From Acidimicrobiia bacterium (GTDB lineage Bacteria > Actinomycetota > Acidimicrobiia > Acidimicrobiales > Bin134): a stretch of DNA of 64,000 nt. Below, one piece after another: positions 37,020 through 46,771 of this stretch. Each line of letters opens with the position of its first letter. Position 1 is the first letter of the stretch. A model generated the notes under the pieces. That model was given only the letters and a program-made list of their open reading frames with translations. It did no database searches and was not told the DNA's origin. The DNA lies in the NCBI GenBank assembly GCA_022819825.1, contig JAJEGM010000053.1, positions 191,722-255,721 of the forward strand, read 5' to 3'. The position numbers and the translations under genes were made by a program.

Positions 37020-38002
37020 GGGGCCAGCACAATCGGACGCCAGTCGAGCACAGGCACTGGATCTGCCCCGTCTCGTTCTGCCTGCACGATCACCGTGAAG
37101 GCCAATAGACGGCCATTGGCCACCGGCTCGGCCGCATTGAGGGTGGCGGCCACATCCACCACGTCGCCCTCGAAAACTGGGCCGGTGTGGTCGCAGAGAT
37201 GCCAGCCCACCACAGTGGCCGCGGTAGGCACTAGGCGTACCAACCCGGCCTGGGCCAGTCCCACGGTGTGCCCGCCATACACCAGGCGCTTTCCCCCCTG
37301 GCCCAGCGACGCATCCCTATGAATTGGGGCCAGGTTTTGGGTGAGCCGTACCAGGGCGGGGGCATCGGTCACCGTGTCGCGCAGCGGATCGCGGTGGGTT
37401 TCCCCGATCGCCCACTCCTGCGGCACCCCCAGCGGGCTCAGATCCCAGTCTGCGGGGGCGACCTCCACAAACGAGGTCATGTCGATCTCATTGGGAGTTC
37501 CTCCGAGATCGTCTTCGTGCCCTGTGAGGGCATCAGAGCGGCGGCGAACAAGGGCGCATCGCTCGAAGTCCAGCACCAGGCGGCCTTGATCGTCGACCGT
37601 TTGCATGCCGAGCAGCACCAAGCCCCGAGGAGGCCGGTCGGGCCGGGCGGAGGCCTCTCGCAGGCCCCGAACGGTCACCGTCGTGGTTAGAGTCTCCCCC
37701 ACTCGTACAGTGCGCAGTTGGCGCACGCCCCGGTAGAACAGGTTGGCCACCACCTTGCGGGTGGCCACGGTGGATTGGCCGATGGCCACTTGCAATACCA
37801 ATGCAGGGTTGACCACCGATCCGGGCTCTCCGGTAATGGCCTCGGCCAACGGGCGGCTCAGGCTGATGGCCAAGGGATCGCCGCAAATTGCCTGGTAGAC
37901 CGCGGCTTCACCGGGACCGATCGTGATAGCTGGGGCAGGATCAAGTGGCTGGCCCACTTCAAAATCCTCGAACCAGGGACCGTCTCCTGCCGGTAGAACC
38001 AC
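37016..38002 (-). CDS. MaoC-like double hot-dog protein
   Basis: A 328-residue protein made of two hot-dog units. The first (WFEDFEVGQPLDPAPAITIGPGEAAVY to FYRGVRQLRTVRVGETLTTTVTV) and the second (QNLAPIHRDASLGQGGKRLVYGGHTVGLAQAG to GPVFEGDVVDVAATL) follow the two-unit enoyl-CoA hydratase pattern. IHRD in the second unit resembles the catalytic Asp/His region of R-specific hydratases. Such proteins hydrate enoyl-CoA or related thioesters in degradation or polyketide pathways. It precedes the CysQ-like gene with a 4-nt overlap and is divergent from BKACE. Confidence 0.72.
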   Translation of the reverse strand: MVLPAGDGPWFEDFEVGQPLDPAPAITIGPGEAAVYQAICGDPLAISLSRPLAEAITGEPGSVVNPALVLQVAIGQSTVATRKVVANLFYRGVRQLRTVRVGETLTTTVTVRGLREASARPDRPPRGLVLLGMQTVDDQGRLVLDFERCALVRRRSDALTGHEDDLGGTPNEIDMTSFVEVAPADWDLSPLGVPQEWAIGETHRDPLRDTVTDAPALVRLTQNLAPIHRDASLGQGGKRLVYGGHTVGLAQAGLVRLVPTAATVVGWHLCDHTGPVFEGDVVDVAATLNAAEPVANGRLLAFTVIVQAERDGADPVPVLDWRPIVLAP

Positions 38003-38059
38003 GCCCCGCAGTAAACCACGCCAGAGGGTGATAACCGGAACTGGCGTTAGGGTCTGGCC

Positions 38060-38959
38060 ATGACAGCAGCTTCACCCGAGGAAGTCCCGGCCATCATCGA
38101 GGTGGCCATCAACGGAATCACCAGCCCCGAAATCAATCCCAACGTGCCCTTGAGCCCTGAGGCAATCGCCGCCGATGCTCTGGCCTGCATCGAGGGGGGT
38201 GCGGCCATCATTCACACCCACAACCACGACATCAGCCTTACTGGCCGCGATGCCGCCGACCCCTACATCGAGGCTATGACCCCGGTGCTAGCCGCCCGTC
38301 CTGACGCCCTGTGGTACCCCACACTCACCTCTGGGAACCATCAGGCCAAGTACGCCCACATGGCCATGATCGCCGAGGAACTGCCCCTGCGAATGGTGGC
38401 CGTGGACCCCGGCTCCACCAACATCGGCGGCGCCGGGCCCGACGGCCTCCCGGTGGGCGGCACCTACAAGAACGACTATGCGGAAATCCGGGCCAGCTTC
38501 GACTTGTGCCGCGACAACGGCTGGGCCCCGGCGATGGCCATTTACGAGCCCGGATTCCTGCAATGCGTGCTCACCTACCATCGGGTCGGCCAGTTGCCTG
38601 CGGGCTCGATGGCCAAGCTCTACTTCGGCGCCGAGTGGGGGCTCTCCCGCCGCTCCAAGGGGGTCACCTTCGGGTTGCCCCCTACCAAGCACGCCCTGCT
38701 GGCCTATCTGGACATGCTGGAGGGCACCGACATCCCCTGGTCGGTGTCGGTTTGGGGCGGCGACCTCATGGCCACCCCGGTCGCTCGGCTGGCCCTCGAA
38801 CTCGGCGGCCACCTCCATGTGGGCATCGAGGAGTTCTACGACCCCGACCGCTCCCCCACCAATCAGGAGCTCTTGTCTGAAGCCGTGGCCCTGTGCAACG
38901 AGGTCGGCCGCCCTCTGGCCACCTGTGACGAGACAGCCGAAATGCTGGAGCTGCCCTAG
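38060..38959 (+). CDS. BKACE (beta-keto acid cleavage enzyme, DUF849)
   Basis: A 299-residue zinc-dependent enzyme that condenses a beta-keto acid with acetyl-CoA (or another CoA thioester) and splits it into acetoacetate and a new CoA ester; the lysine-fermentation enzyme Kce is the named example. Zinc ligands sit in IIHTHNHD (residues about 51-58) and HLHVGIEEF (near residue 255). The Ser/Thr-rich YPTLTSGNHQ and the central DPGSTNIGG are also family features. It is convergent with an FAH-family gene. The substrate cannot be set from sequence because the acid pocket varies widely across the family. Confidence 0.88.
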   Translation: MTAASPEEVPAIIEVAINGITSPEINPNVPLSPEAIAADALACIEGGAAIIHTHNHDISLTGRDAADPYIEAMTPVLAARPDALWYPTLTSGNHQAKYAHMAMIAEELPLRMVAVDPGSTNIGGAGPDGLPVGGTYKNDYAEIRASFDLCRDNGWAPAMAIYEPGFLQCVLTYHRVGQLPAGSMAKLYFGAEWGLSRRSKGVTFGLPPTKHALLAYLDMLEGTDIPWSVSVWGGDLMATPVARLALELGGHLHVGIEEFYDPDRSPTNQELLSEAVALCNEVGRPLATCDETAEMLELP

Positions 38960-38963
38960 CGGC

Positions 38964-39788
38964 CTAGACGCAAGGGTTGTCCATTGCGCCGAGACCCTCG
39001 ATCTCGGAGCGGATCACATCCCCGGGCTTGAGGTAAACGCCTTGGGCATGGCCGACCCCTCCGGGGGTGCCGGTGAAGATGAGGTCTCCGGGGTGCAGGG
39101 TAAGGATGGTTGACAGGTATGCCACCATCTCCGCCACCGGGCGCATGAGGAAGCTGGTGCGGCTGTTTTGGCGCAAGTCGCCGTTGACTTCGCAGGAGAT
39201 GGCCAAATCGTCGGGGTTTTCCACCAAGTCGGGGCTCACCAGTGCAGGGCCGATGGGGCCAAACGACTCCCGTGACTTGCCCAGGGAGAACTGAGGCGGG
39301 GAGGCCGCGGTCTGCAAGGCCCGGTCGGAGATGTCCTGGCCGATCATCAGCCCGGCTATCCGGTCCCAAGCCTGAGCTTCGTCCGCCGCACGGGTTTCGA
39401 TGCCGATCACCACAACCAGCTCGCATTCGTAGTCGCAGTGTTCGCCCACCAACTTCACCGGCGCGGCCGGCCCAACCAGGCAGGTGGGGAACTTGGTGAA
39501 CACCACCGGTGCCTCACTGGCGGTCCGGCCCATGGGGTCGACCCGATCGATCTCCTCGATATGGTCCCGGTAGTTCAGCCCGTAGCCGAACACCTGCTGT
39601 GGGTTGGGAACCGGGGGGCCTAGCTCGGCTGGGCTCACCTGGCCGTCGGGCAAGCCCCGGTTGGCCCAGAGGCGGTGGAGATCGTCAATGTCGGCCAAGG
39701 CGTCCATCGGATCCATGCCCATCGCCCAGAAGTCGGCGCCGTCCAGCAGCACCGCCTCTCCCGCCCGGTTTGCCAATCGATAGCTCAT
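38964..39788 (-). CDS. Fumarylacetoacetate hydrolase family protein
   Basis: A 274-residue FAH-fold enzyme that hydrolyses, decarboxylates or hydrates beta-diketo or oxo acids using Mg2+ or Mn2+. Metal ligands are in DYECELVVVIG (Glu-x-Glu) and the upstream GLNYRDHIEE motif. GQDISDRALQ and LTLHPGDLIFTGTPGGVG are the family core. The ATG lies at 39788 and the following flavoenzyme gene starts 2 kb upstream on the same strand, suggesting joint transcription. A catechol meta-cleavage or homogentisate role is plausible. Confidence 0.86.
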   Translation of the reverse strand: MSYRLANRAGEAVLLDGADFWAMGMDPMDALADIDDLHRLWANRGLPDGQVSPAELGPPVPNPQQVFGYGLNYRDHIEEIDRVDPMGRTASEAPVVFTKFPTCLVGPAAPVKLVGEHCDYECELVVVIGIETRAADEAQAWDRIAGLMIGQDISDRALQTAASPPQFSLGKSRESFGPIGPALVSPDLVENPDDLAISCEVNGDLRQNSRTSFLMRPVAEMVAYLSTILTLHPGDLIFTGTPGGVGHAQGVYLKPGDVIRSEIEGLGAMDNPCV

Positions 39789-39805
39789 CGCCAGTCCATA
39801 GAGAG

Positions 39806-41812
39806 CTAGAGCGCGGCGGCCAGCTCGACCGCTGACTTCATGGCACCCTCCAGGAAACCGGGCTGAGCGCAGTCGCCCACTGCATGGACTTCAGCTCCAG
39901 CAGACCGCAACTCGTCGGCCAGCGACGTGTCTGGAGCTAGTTCCGAGGTCACAACCACCAGATCAGCGGGCGTCGTCTGCTCCTCACCGTTGGAGCGCCA
40001 CACCACCCCTTCGTCGGTGACTGCCACCACCTGCGCGCCGGTAACCAGGTTCACCCCTGCTTGGCCGAGGTCGTTGACCACTCGCCAGCGGCCAGGGAGC
40101 CCCAGAGAAAAGCCGAACGCCGGACCGGACTCGATGAGCGTTACCTCGGCCCCTTGGTGGTGGGCGGTCTCCGTCACCCCGATGCCGGGCAGGTCTCCGC
40201 CCAGCACAGCCACCCGGGCGGCATCCAATGAAGCGCCGTCGAGAAGCCAAGGAGCCAAATCGTCCACCCCCCAAACCTGGGGGCCATCGATGCCGTCCAC
40301 ATCGGGACGGCCCCACCGGCCGCCCACTGCGACCACCACTGCATCGGGCGAGAGCGCGCTTGCCCCGGCTGCGTCCAGGCGGGTGTTGAGCCGCACATCC
40401 ACTCCGAGCTGATCGAGCTGGCGCTCGAACCACTCCATGAGCTCGGCGTTCACGTCGCTGGTGGCCGACGCCAGCGCCCATCGGCCGCCCAGCCGATCAG
40501 ATGCGTCGGCCAGGATCACCTCATGGCCCCGCAGGGCAGCCACCCGGGCAGTCTCCATGCCCGAGGGCCCTCCGCCGATCACCAGCACCTTTTTGGCAGC
40601 CGACGCGGCCTCAGCGGTGAGCTCATCCTCCCTCCCCAGAAAGCCATTTCCCGCGCACCGAGTTCCCACTCGCAAGAAGATGTTGCCAATGCAGCGGTAG
40701 TGGTACACGCAGGGACGCACGTCTTCGGACTGGCCCGCGGCCAGCTTGTTGGGCAGGTCGGGATCGGCCAGGATCTTGCGGCCCATGGCCACAAAGTCGT
40801 ATCTCCCCTCGGCTATGTGGCGATCGGCCGATTCGGGACTGATCCGTCCCACGGCAATGATCGGCACGTCCACTTCGGCCTTCACTGCGGCCGCATTGGG
40901 CACCAGCAGCTCGGGCACGTGGGGGCCGTAGGAGTCGGTTGGTCCGGTGGCGATGCCCGGATCGTGGTAGGCCGACACGTGGATGGCGTCGGCCCCCGCC
41001 GCGGCTGCAACCCGGGCGTTGTGCAGGGCGTCGTCTAGGACGGTGCCGTCAATGCCCACCTCGGTGCTGTTAAGCCGCACCCACACCGGGTAGTCGTCGC
41101 CCACCCGCCGGCGGGTCTCAGTGAGGATCTCCTCCAGGAAACGAGCCCGGTTCTCTACCGGCCCGCCGTATTCGTCGTCTCGGGTGTTGATGGTGGGCGA
41201 TAAGAAGGCGTCGATGAGATAGCCGTGGCCACCGTGCAGCTCCACCGCGTCCACTCCGGCCTCTCGGGCCCGCACGGTGGCTGCCGCGAATTGGTCGATA
41301 ACCGTGGCGATGTCGTTGTGGTCCATCACCCGGTAATGGGGGTTGGACGTGGGCGCCATGAAGGGTTCGGCCATCATGGCCCCTTCTTCGGCGGTGACCA
41401 TCCCGTAGAGGGGGTCGATGGTCATCGGCCCCGGCTCTGACGGCACCCACATAGGGCGCCCGGCCATGGTGTCCTGAAGACCCATCTTGCCGGCGTGGGT
41501 GAGCTGCATGGCGATCTTGCCGCCATGGTTGTGGACCCGATCGGCGGCCCGCTTCCACGATGGGATGAACCGGTCTTCTGAGATGGCGGTCTGGCGCTTG
41601 TTGGAACAGCCCACCGGATGGGCTACGCCCACCGAACCCAGCATGACCACGGCCATCCCCCCTTTGGCCCGCGCCTCCAGGTAGGCCGCCTGGTCGTCGG
41701 AAACCTCTCCGTTCTCGTCGCCCAACTCCTCCCCCATCGGGGCCATGATCAGCCGGTTGCGCAGTTCCAGAGCGCCAATGCGCCCCGGTGACAGCAGATG
41801 CTCGTAGCTCAT
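39806..41812 (-). CDS. FadH-like NADH:flavin oxidoreductase with altered Fe-S motif
   Basis: A 668-residue two-part flavoenzyme. Residues 1-360 form an old-yellow-enzyme barrel (RNRLIMAPMGEELG, MQLTHAGKMG, DAVELHGGHGYLIDAFLSP, VAMGRKILADPDLP). Residues 410-668 form an FAD/NAD-binding region (VLVIGGGPSGMETARVAA). The linking [4Fe-4S] motif of this family is usually C-x2-C-x2/3-C-x11/12-C; here it reads CVYHYRC and then a Cys 12 residues later, so the second Cys is His. Relatives include 2,4-dienoyl-CoA reductase and trimethylamine dehydrogenase. The ATG at 41812 lies at the end of a triple repeat of the gene start that creates its SD sequence. Confidence 0.83.
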   Translation of the reverse strand: MSYEHLLSPGRIGALELRNRLIMAPMGEELGDENGEVSDDQAAYLEARAKGGMAVVMLGSVGVAHPVGCSNKRQTAISEDRFIPSWKRAADRVHNHGGKIAMQLTHAGKMGLQDTMAGRPMWVPSEPGPMTIDPLYGMVTAEEGAMMAEPFMAPTSNPHYRVMDHNDIATVIDQFAAATVRAREAGVDAVELHGGHGYLIDAFLSPTINTRDDEYGGPVENRARFLEEILTETRRRVGDDYPVWVRLNSTEVGIDGTVLDDALHNARVAAAAGADAIHVSAYHDPGIATGPTDSYGPHVPELLVPNAAAVKAEVDVPIIAVGRISPESADRHIAEGRYDFVAMGRKILADPDLPNKLAAGQSEDVRPCVYHYRCIGNIFLRVGTRCAGNGFLGREDELTAEAASAAKKVLVIGGGPSGMETARVAALRGHEVILADASDRLGGRWALASATSDVNAELMEWFERQLDQLGVDVRLNTRLDAAGASALSPDAVVVAVGGRWGRPDVDGIDGPQVWGVDDLAPWLLDGASLDAARVAVLGGDLPGIGVTETAHHQGAEVTLIESGPAFGFSLGLPGRWRVVNDLGQAGVNLVTGAQVVAVTDEGVVWRSNGEEQTTPADLVVVTSELAPDTSLADELRSAGAEVHAVGDCAQPGFLEGAMKSAVELAAAL

Positions 41813-41846
41813 AGATGCTCCTAGCTCATTGATGCTCGTAGCTCAT
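41796..41846 (-). repeat. Triple 17-bp tandem repeat of the flavoenzyme gene start
   Basis: Three 17-bp copies (41796-41812, 41813-41829, 41830-41846) read ATGAGCTACGAGCATC on the minus strand, with a single C-to-G change in the middle copy. That change makes AGGAG, 5 nt before the true start ATG. The outermost copy gives a six-codon ORF (MSYEHQ) and the middle copy ATGAGCTAG. Confidence 0.8.
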
Positions 41847-41969
41847 GGCCCCATCATGGCCCATTGTTGGCAATCCGGTCAGAACCAAAGAGCCTCTGCG
41901 ACTGTTGGCAGCCGCCACCGGAGGGTTTATGACTGCTACCCGGCATCTCCCTAGCCGTAACCTGCCTGA

Positions 41970-42916
<947 letters not shown>

Positions 42917-42917
<1 letters not shown>

Positions 42918-43711
42918 TGGCCCGCGCCGCGGTGGTTCCCAGTACAAGGCTGGCGGTGGAGTACTGGCTATTGACTTATCGCCGCAACTGGAAGGGATCG
43001 ATCCTCACCAGCTTCTTGAGCCCGGTCCTGTTCCTAGCGGCCATGGGCCTGGGCCTGGGTTCGCTGGTCGATGCCGAGGTCGGTTCCGGTCGAGACCTGG
43101 GCGGGCTTGACTATCTGGACTTCCTGGCCCCTGGGCTTTTGGCCGGCAACGCCATGATGCTGGCCGTCAACGAGTCCACCTATCCGGTGCTGGGCGGCTT
43201 CAAGTGGTACCGCACATATATGGCCATGGCCGCCTCCCCGCTGCGGGGCCGCGACATCCTGCTAGGCCACTTCGCCTATATGGCCTTCCGGGTGACGTTG
43301 GCCAGCTTCGTGTTCTTGGGGGTCATGGCCGCATTCCGGTCGGTGTCGTCGCCGCTGGCGGTGTTGGCCCCGTTCTGCGCCGCCCTGTGCGGCATGGCCT
43401 TTGCCACTCCCACCGCGGCTTTCGTCGCCACTCGGATCAACGCTGACAACTTCAGCACCTACACCCGATTCGTGATCATGCCCATGTTCTTGTTCTCGGG
43501 GATCTTCTATCCGGTATCCCAACTCCCCATCGTGCTTGAGCAGCTCGCCTGGCTCACTCCGGTGTGGCACGGGGTGAGGCTGTGCCGGGCGTTGAGCACC
43601 GGAAGCGGAGTGAATTGGGAGTTGGCCGGTCATTTGGCCTATCTGGTGGCGCTAATACTTGCTGGCACGCTGGTCGCCAGCCGGACCTTTACCAAGAGGC
43701 TGTACGAATGA
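42917..43711 (+). CDS. ABC-2 type permease (first of two)
   Basis: A 264-residue membrane protein with about six helices and the ABC-2 family layout: a basic N-terminal stretch (YRRNWKGSILTSFLSPVLFLAAMGLGLG), a periplasmic loop (DLGGLDYLDFLAPGLLAGNAM), and helices around SFVFLGVMAAF and FVIMPMFLFSGIFYPVSQLP. The C-terminal PVWHGVRLCRAL is also typical. NodJ-like exporters of lipo-oligosaccharides and drugs share this pattern. Start ATG at 42917 and end in an ATGA overlap with the second permease gene. The cargo is unknown. Confidence 0.88.
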
Positions 43712-44535
43712 GCCTGGTTAGCCAGGGGCGCCGACCCAACCGGCTGGGATTGGCCGCGACGGCGGGCTTGCTGCCGTCACGGCGATTCGCCCGCGTCGTG
43801 GAGCGGAACATCACCGTGTACCGACGCACCTGGGTCACGTTGTTGTCCGGGTTCTTCGAGCCGGTCTTCTACCTGCTGTCCATCGGAATCGGAATTGGAG
43901 AGTTGGTAGGCGATGTCACCGTGGGAGGACGAACCGTCGACTACCGCACGTTCGTGGCCCCGGGGCTGCTGGCCACCTCGGCCATGAACGGCACCTTCTA
44001 CGACAGCACGATGAACATGTACTACAAGCTCACCTGGGCCAAGATCTACGACGCCGTGCTAGCCACCCCGGTGGGCGTGGTGGATTTGGCCCTGGGCGAG
44101 ATGGGCTGGTCGGTGCTGCGGGCCACCCTCTATTCCGGCGGCTTCCTGGGCATCATGGCCGGACTCGGCCTGGTGGACTCGTTCTGGGCCATTGCCGCAT
44201 TGCCGGGAGCGACACTCAGCGGCTTCACATTCGCCGCCCTGGGCATGGCCGCCACCAGCTACATGCGGAGCTGGAACGACCTCGACCTGGTAACCGTGCC
44301 GCTCATCGTGCAGTTCCTGTTCTCCGCCACCTTCTTCCCGCTTGACACCTACCCCCGCGCCGTGCAATTCCTAGTGCAGGCCACCCCCCTCTACCACGGC
44401 GTAGCCATGGAACGAGCCTTCATCGCCGGCGACATCAGCCTCGACCTACTCACCCACATCGCCTACTTGCTGGCCCTAGCCGCCGCCGGCGCTTTCATAG
44501 CCAGCCGCCGCCTCGGCCAACTTCTGACCCCGTAA
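43708..44535 (+). CDS. ABC-2 type permease (second of two)
   Basis: A 275-residue paralogue of the upstream permease: NITVYRRTWVTLLSGFFEPVFYLLSIGIGIG, VDYRTFVAPGLLATSAMNG and the C-terminal FFPLDTYPRAVQFLVQATPLYHGVAMERAF correspond one by one. Six helices are expected. Start ATG at 43708 overlaps the previous stop. The two permeases most likely form a heterodimer with two copies of the ATPase. Confidence 0.88.
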   Translation: MSLVSQGRRPNRLGLAATAGLLPSRRFARVVERNITVYRRTWVTLLSGFFEPVFYLLSIGIGIGELVGDVTVGGRTVDYRTFVAPGLLATSAMNGTFYDSTMNMYYKLTWAKIYDAVLATPVGVVDLALGEMGWSVLRATLYSGGFLGIMAGLGLVDSFWAIAALPGATLSGFTFAALGMAATSYMRSWNDLDLVTVPLIVQFLFSATFFPLDTYPRAVQFLVQATPLYHGVAMERAFIAGDISLDLLTHIAYLLALAAAGAFIASRRLGQLLTP

Positions 44536-44542
44536 GGAATGC

Positions 44543-44899
44543 TCAGTCGGGCTGGCGGATGATGGTTCCAGGCTCTATGCCGGAGTCAGGGCCGATGCCA
44601 TCGAGTTTGAGGGCCATGAGCATGTGGAACTCGTCCTCGTTCTGCACGGTGTGGTCGATGGAGGCAACCGATGTGGATACTGCCTGATCGCCGACGTCAA
44701 CCACAAGGGCGTCGCCCACTTGAACTCGGCCGGCAGTGGCCCGCCCGATGACGAAGAAATCGTCGGCTGACATGGCCTCGGTGCGCACCACCTCAAGTTG
44801 GAACAACTCTTTGCTGCGGCGCCACCGCTTGAAGAACGTCCGCCAGTTGCGGGGCTGGTCGTCCCACTCCCCCTCCACGATGCCCGGCGAGTTGCTCAC
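44543..44899 (-). CDS. Small protein with an EF-Tu domain-2-like beta barrel
   Basis: A 118-residue protein. Residues 1-40 form a basic segment (NWRTFFKRWRRSKELF). The rest (FQLEVVRTEAMSADDFFVIGRATAGRVQVGDALVVDVG to a final EPGTIIRQPD) resembles the second domain of translational GTPases, in which GRATAGRVQVGD corresponds to the RGxVxxGxVxxGD strand pair. No GTPase domain is present, so it cannot be a translation factor. GTG at 44899 is chosen because the barrel begins before the internal Met at 44773. It is divergent from an amidohydrolase with 18 bp between them. Its role is unknown. Confidence 0.5.
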   Translation of the reverse strand: MSNSPGIVEGEWDDQPRNWRTFFKRWRRSKELFQLEVVRTEAMSADDFFVIGRATAGRVQVGDALVVDVGDQAVSTSVASIDHTVQNEDEFHMLMALKLDGIGPDSGIEPGTIIRQPD

Positions 44900-44917
44900 A
44901 ATTGGCAAACTAGTGCA

Positions 44918-46123
44918 ATGAGTGACCGCTACACCATCATCTCGGCTGACTGCCATGCCGGCGCCAACCACGAGACCTACCGCGGATTTCTCGAGTCGAA
45001 GTACCACGACGATTTCGACGCCTGGCGGGAGAAGTACCGCAACCCATTCCGCGACCTCCAAGACGGGGGCCGGGTGCGCAACTGGGACAACGAGCGCCGT
45101 CTAAGCGACCTGTACGCCGACGGGCAGGTGGGCGAGGTGGTGTTCCCCAACACCGTGCCCCCATTCTTCCCCAGCTTCATCCTGTTCGCCCGCCCGCCCC
45201 GAGCCGATCAGCTTGAGCACCGCTTGGCCGGGATCCGGGCCCACAACCGCTGGCTGGCCGACTGGTGCGCCCAGTACCCCGACCAGCGGGCCGGGATCGG
45301 CCAGACCTTCTTGAACGACGTGGACGAGGCCATCAAAGACGTGGAGTTCATCGCCGCCAACAACCTGCGTGGTGGTGTACTCATTTCCGCCATCCCGCCC
45401 GACTGCAAAGACCTCGCCCCCCTGTACGACCCGGCGTACGACCCATTCTGGGCCGCCTGTGAAGACCTCGGTGTGATCGTGAACAGTCACGGCGGCACCG
45501 GCGTGCCCAACTACGGCAAGTACTCGGTGTCCGACCTGCTGTTCATCACCGAGGTGAGCTTCTACTCCCACCGGCCCTTCTACCAGCTGCTGCTGTCGGG
45601 GGTGTTCGAGCGCTTCCCCAAGCTCAAGTTCGTGATGACCGAGCAGGGCTGCGCCTGGCTGGTGGGGGCACTGTCCCACATGGACGAGACCCTGGCCAAG
45701 ATCCGCGACACCGGCCGCATGGGCGAGATGCGCTACGACGAGAGCCACATCCTGCCCAAGAGCGCAACCGAGTACTTCCAGCAGAACTGCTGGGTGGGAA
45801 TCAGCCAGCCGGGCCACGAAGACGCCGCCGCCCGCGAGGTGCTGGGTTCGCACAAGGTGATGTGGGGGTCTGACTACCCCCACAACGAGGGCACCGGGCC
45901 CTATACCCGCGAGCACCTGCGCCAGGTGTTCTGCGACACCGACCCGATGGAACTCCAACAGATTCTGGCCGGCAACGCCGCCGACCTGTACGGGTTCGAC
46001 CTCGACGCCCTGGCCCCGCTGGCCGCCCAGCACGGCCCGACTCACGACGAGATCGCCGTCCCCCTCAATCAATTGCCCGCTGAGCCCAACGAAGCGCTGC
46101 TCAAGAACGTCATCGCCGCCTGA
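44918..46123 (+). CDS. Amidohydrolase-2 family protein
   Basis: A 401-residue TIM-barrel hydrolase or decarboxylase, paralogous to those at 30903 and 48869. The first metal motif is IISADCHAGANHETY. GGVLISAIPPDC and DLGVIVNSHGGTGVPN provide barrel strands. The strand-six FVMTEQGCAWLVGALSHMDETL aligns with similar segments of the paralogues, and VMWGSDYPHNEGTGPY carries the metal-binding Asp. The start ATG 44918 (MSDRYTIISAD) is preferred over the longer track start. The final helix (ILAGNAADLYGFDLDAL) is typical of the family. The substrate is unknown. Confidence 0.83.
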   Translation: MSDRYTIISADCHAGANHETYRGFLESKYHDDFDAWREKYRNPFRDLQDGGRVRNWDNERRLSDLYADGQVGEVVFPNTVPPFFPSFILFARPPRADQLEHRLAGIRAHNRWLADWCAQYPDQRAGIGQTFLNDVDEAIKDVEFIAANNLRGGVLISAIPPDCKDLAPLYDPAYDPFWAACEDLGVIVNSHGGTGVPNYGKYSVSDLLFITEVSFYSHRPFYQLLLSGVFERFPKLKFVMTEQGCAWLVGALSHMDETLAKIRDTGRMGEMRYDESHILPKSATEYFQQNCWVGISQPGHEDAAAREVLGSHKVMWGSDYPHNEGTGPYTREHLRQVFCDTDPMELQQILAGNAADLYGFDLDALAPLAAQHGPTHDEIAVPLNQLPAEPNEALLKNVIAA

Positions 46124-46200
46124 CAGGGCTGGTCGACAACAGAGCTAGCCGCATTGGCCTGATCCACACGCGTCTTTCGGCAAGCCCAAGAGAGCCAAGG

Positions 46201-46229
46201 GGAACCAAAGACCATCACTGGGCGTCGTT
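46201..46229 (+). promoter_or_regulatory. ECF-type promoter (GGAACC-N16-CGTC) for the sigma operon
   Basis: GGAACC (46201-46206) and CGTCGTT (46223-46229) are separated by 16 bp. This matches the GGAAC...CGTC/GTT pattern recognised by SigE/SigH-like ECF factors. It lies immediately before the ECF sigma gene, so self-activation is likely. The predicted start point near 46233 almost coincides with GTG 46235, so the mRNA would have little or no leader. Confidence 0.5.
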
Positions 46230-46234
46230 GCCAG

Positions 46235-46771
46235 GTGATGAAGACTATCCCTTGGATGGCTTCGGGAGTTTCAGAGGGCAACCAGCCGATTTGGCACGGG
46301 CCTACGACAACTGGCGAGATTCCGCGGCTGACGAGCTTCGACGACCTGTACCGAGACGAATACGGGCCGATGGTGCGCCTCGCCCGAGGGTTGGTGGATG
46401 TGCAGGAAATCGCAGAAGAGATCGTCCAGGACGCCTTTGCCAGGGTGTACGAGCGCTGGAGTCGGCTCGACCAACCCGGCGGCTACCTGCGTACCGCGGT
46501 GGTAAACGGCGCCCGCAGTGAGCTGAGGAAGCGAGAAGTAAGGCGGCGGATTGGCCTTCGGCCGTTCATTCCCCCCCAACCTGAGGATCAGGACTACCTG
46601 CTGGATGCCCTCGACCAGCTCTCACCCCGTCAGAAGACCGTCCTTGTCTTGAAGTTCTACGCCGATATGACCGAAAAGGAGATCGCCCAGGCCATGGGGG
46701 TGCGGCCGGGCACGGTGAAAAGCGCCACCTCCCGAGGATTGGCCGAGCTGCGAAAGGTGGTGGATCAATGA
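46235..46771 (+). CDS. ECF-type RNA polymerase sigma factor
   Basis: A 178-residue sigma factor with region 2 (FDDLYRDEYGPMVRLARGLVDVQEIAEEIVQDAFARVYERW) and region 4 (LDQLSPRQKTVLVLKFYADMTEKEIAQAMGVRPGTVKSATSRGLAELRKVV) but no other regions. It therefore belongs to the ECF family, in the SigE-like / SACE group common in actinobacteria. The GTG at 46235 may be the true start, or ATG 46256. An ATGA overlap joins it to a membrane protein gene, probably its regulator. A promoter of ECF type precedes it. Confidence 0.85.
   Translation: MMKTIPWMASGVSEGNQPIWHGPTTTGEIPRLTSFDDLYRDEYGPMVRLARGLVDVQEIAEEIVQDAFARVYERWSRLDQPGGYLRTAVVNGARSELRKREVRRRIGLRPFIPPQPEDQDYLLDALDQLSPRQKTVLVLKFYADMTEKEIAQAMGVRPGTVKSATSRGLAELRKVVDQ

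Noticed and set aside
45101-46072. Leftward 323-residue ORF opposite the amidohydrolase
   Set aside because: Antisense shadow of a well-supported gene with low-complexity Val/Gly/His translation.
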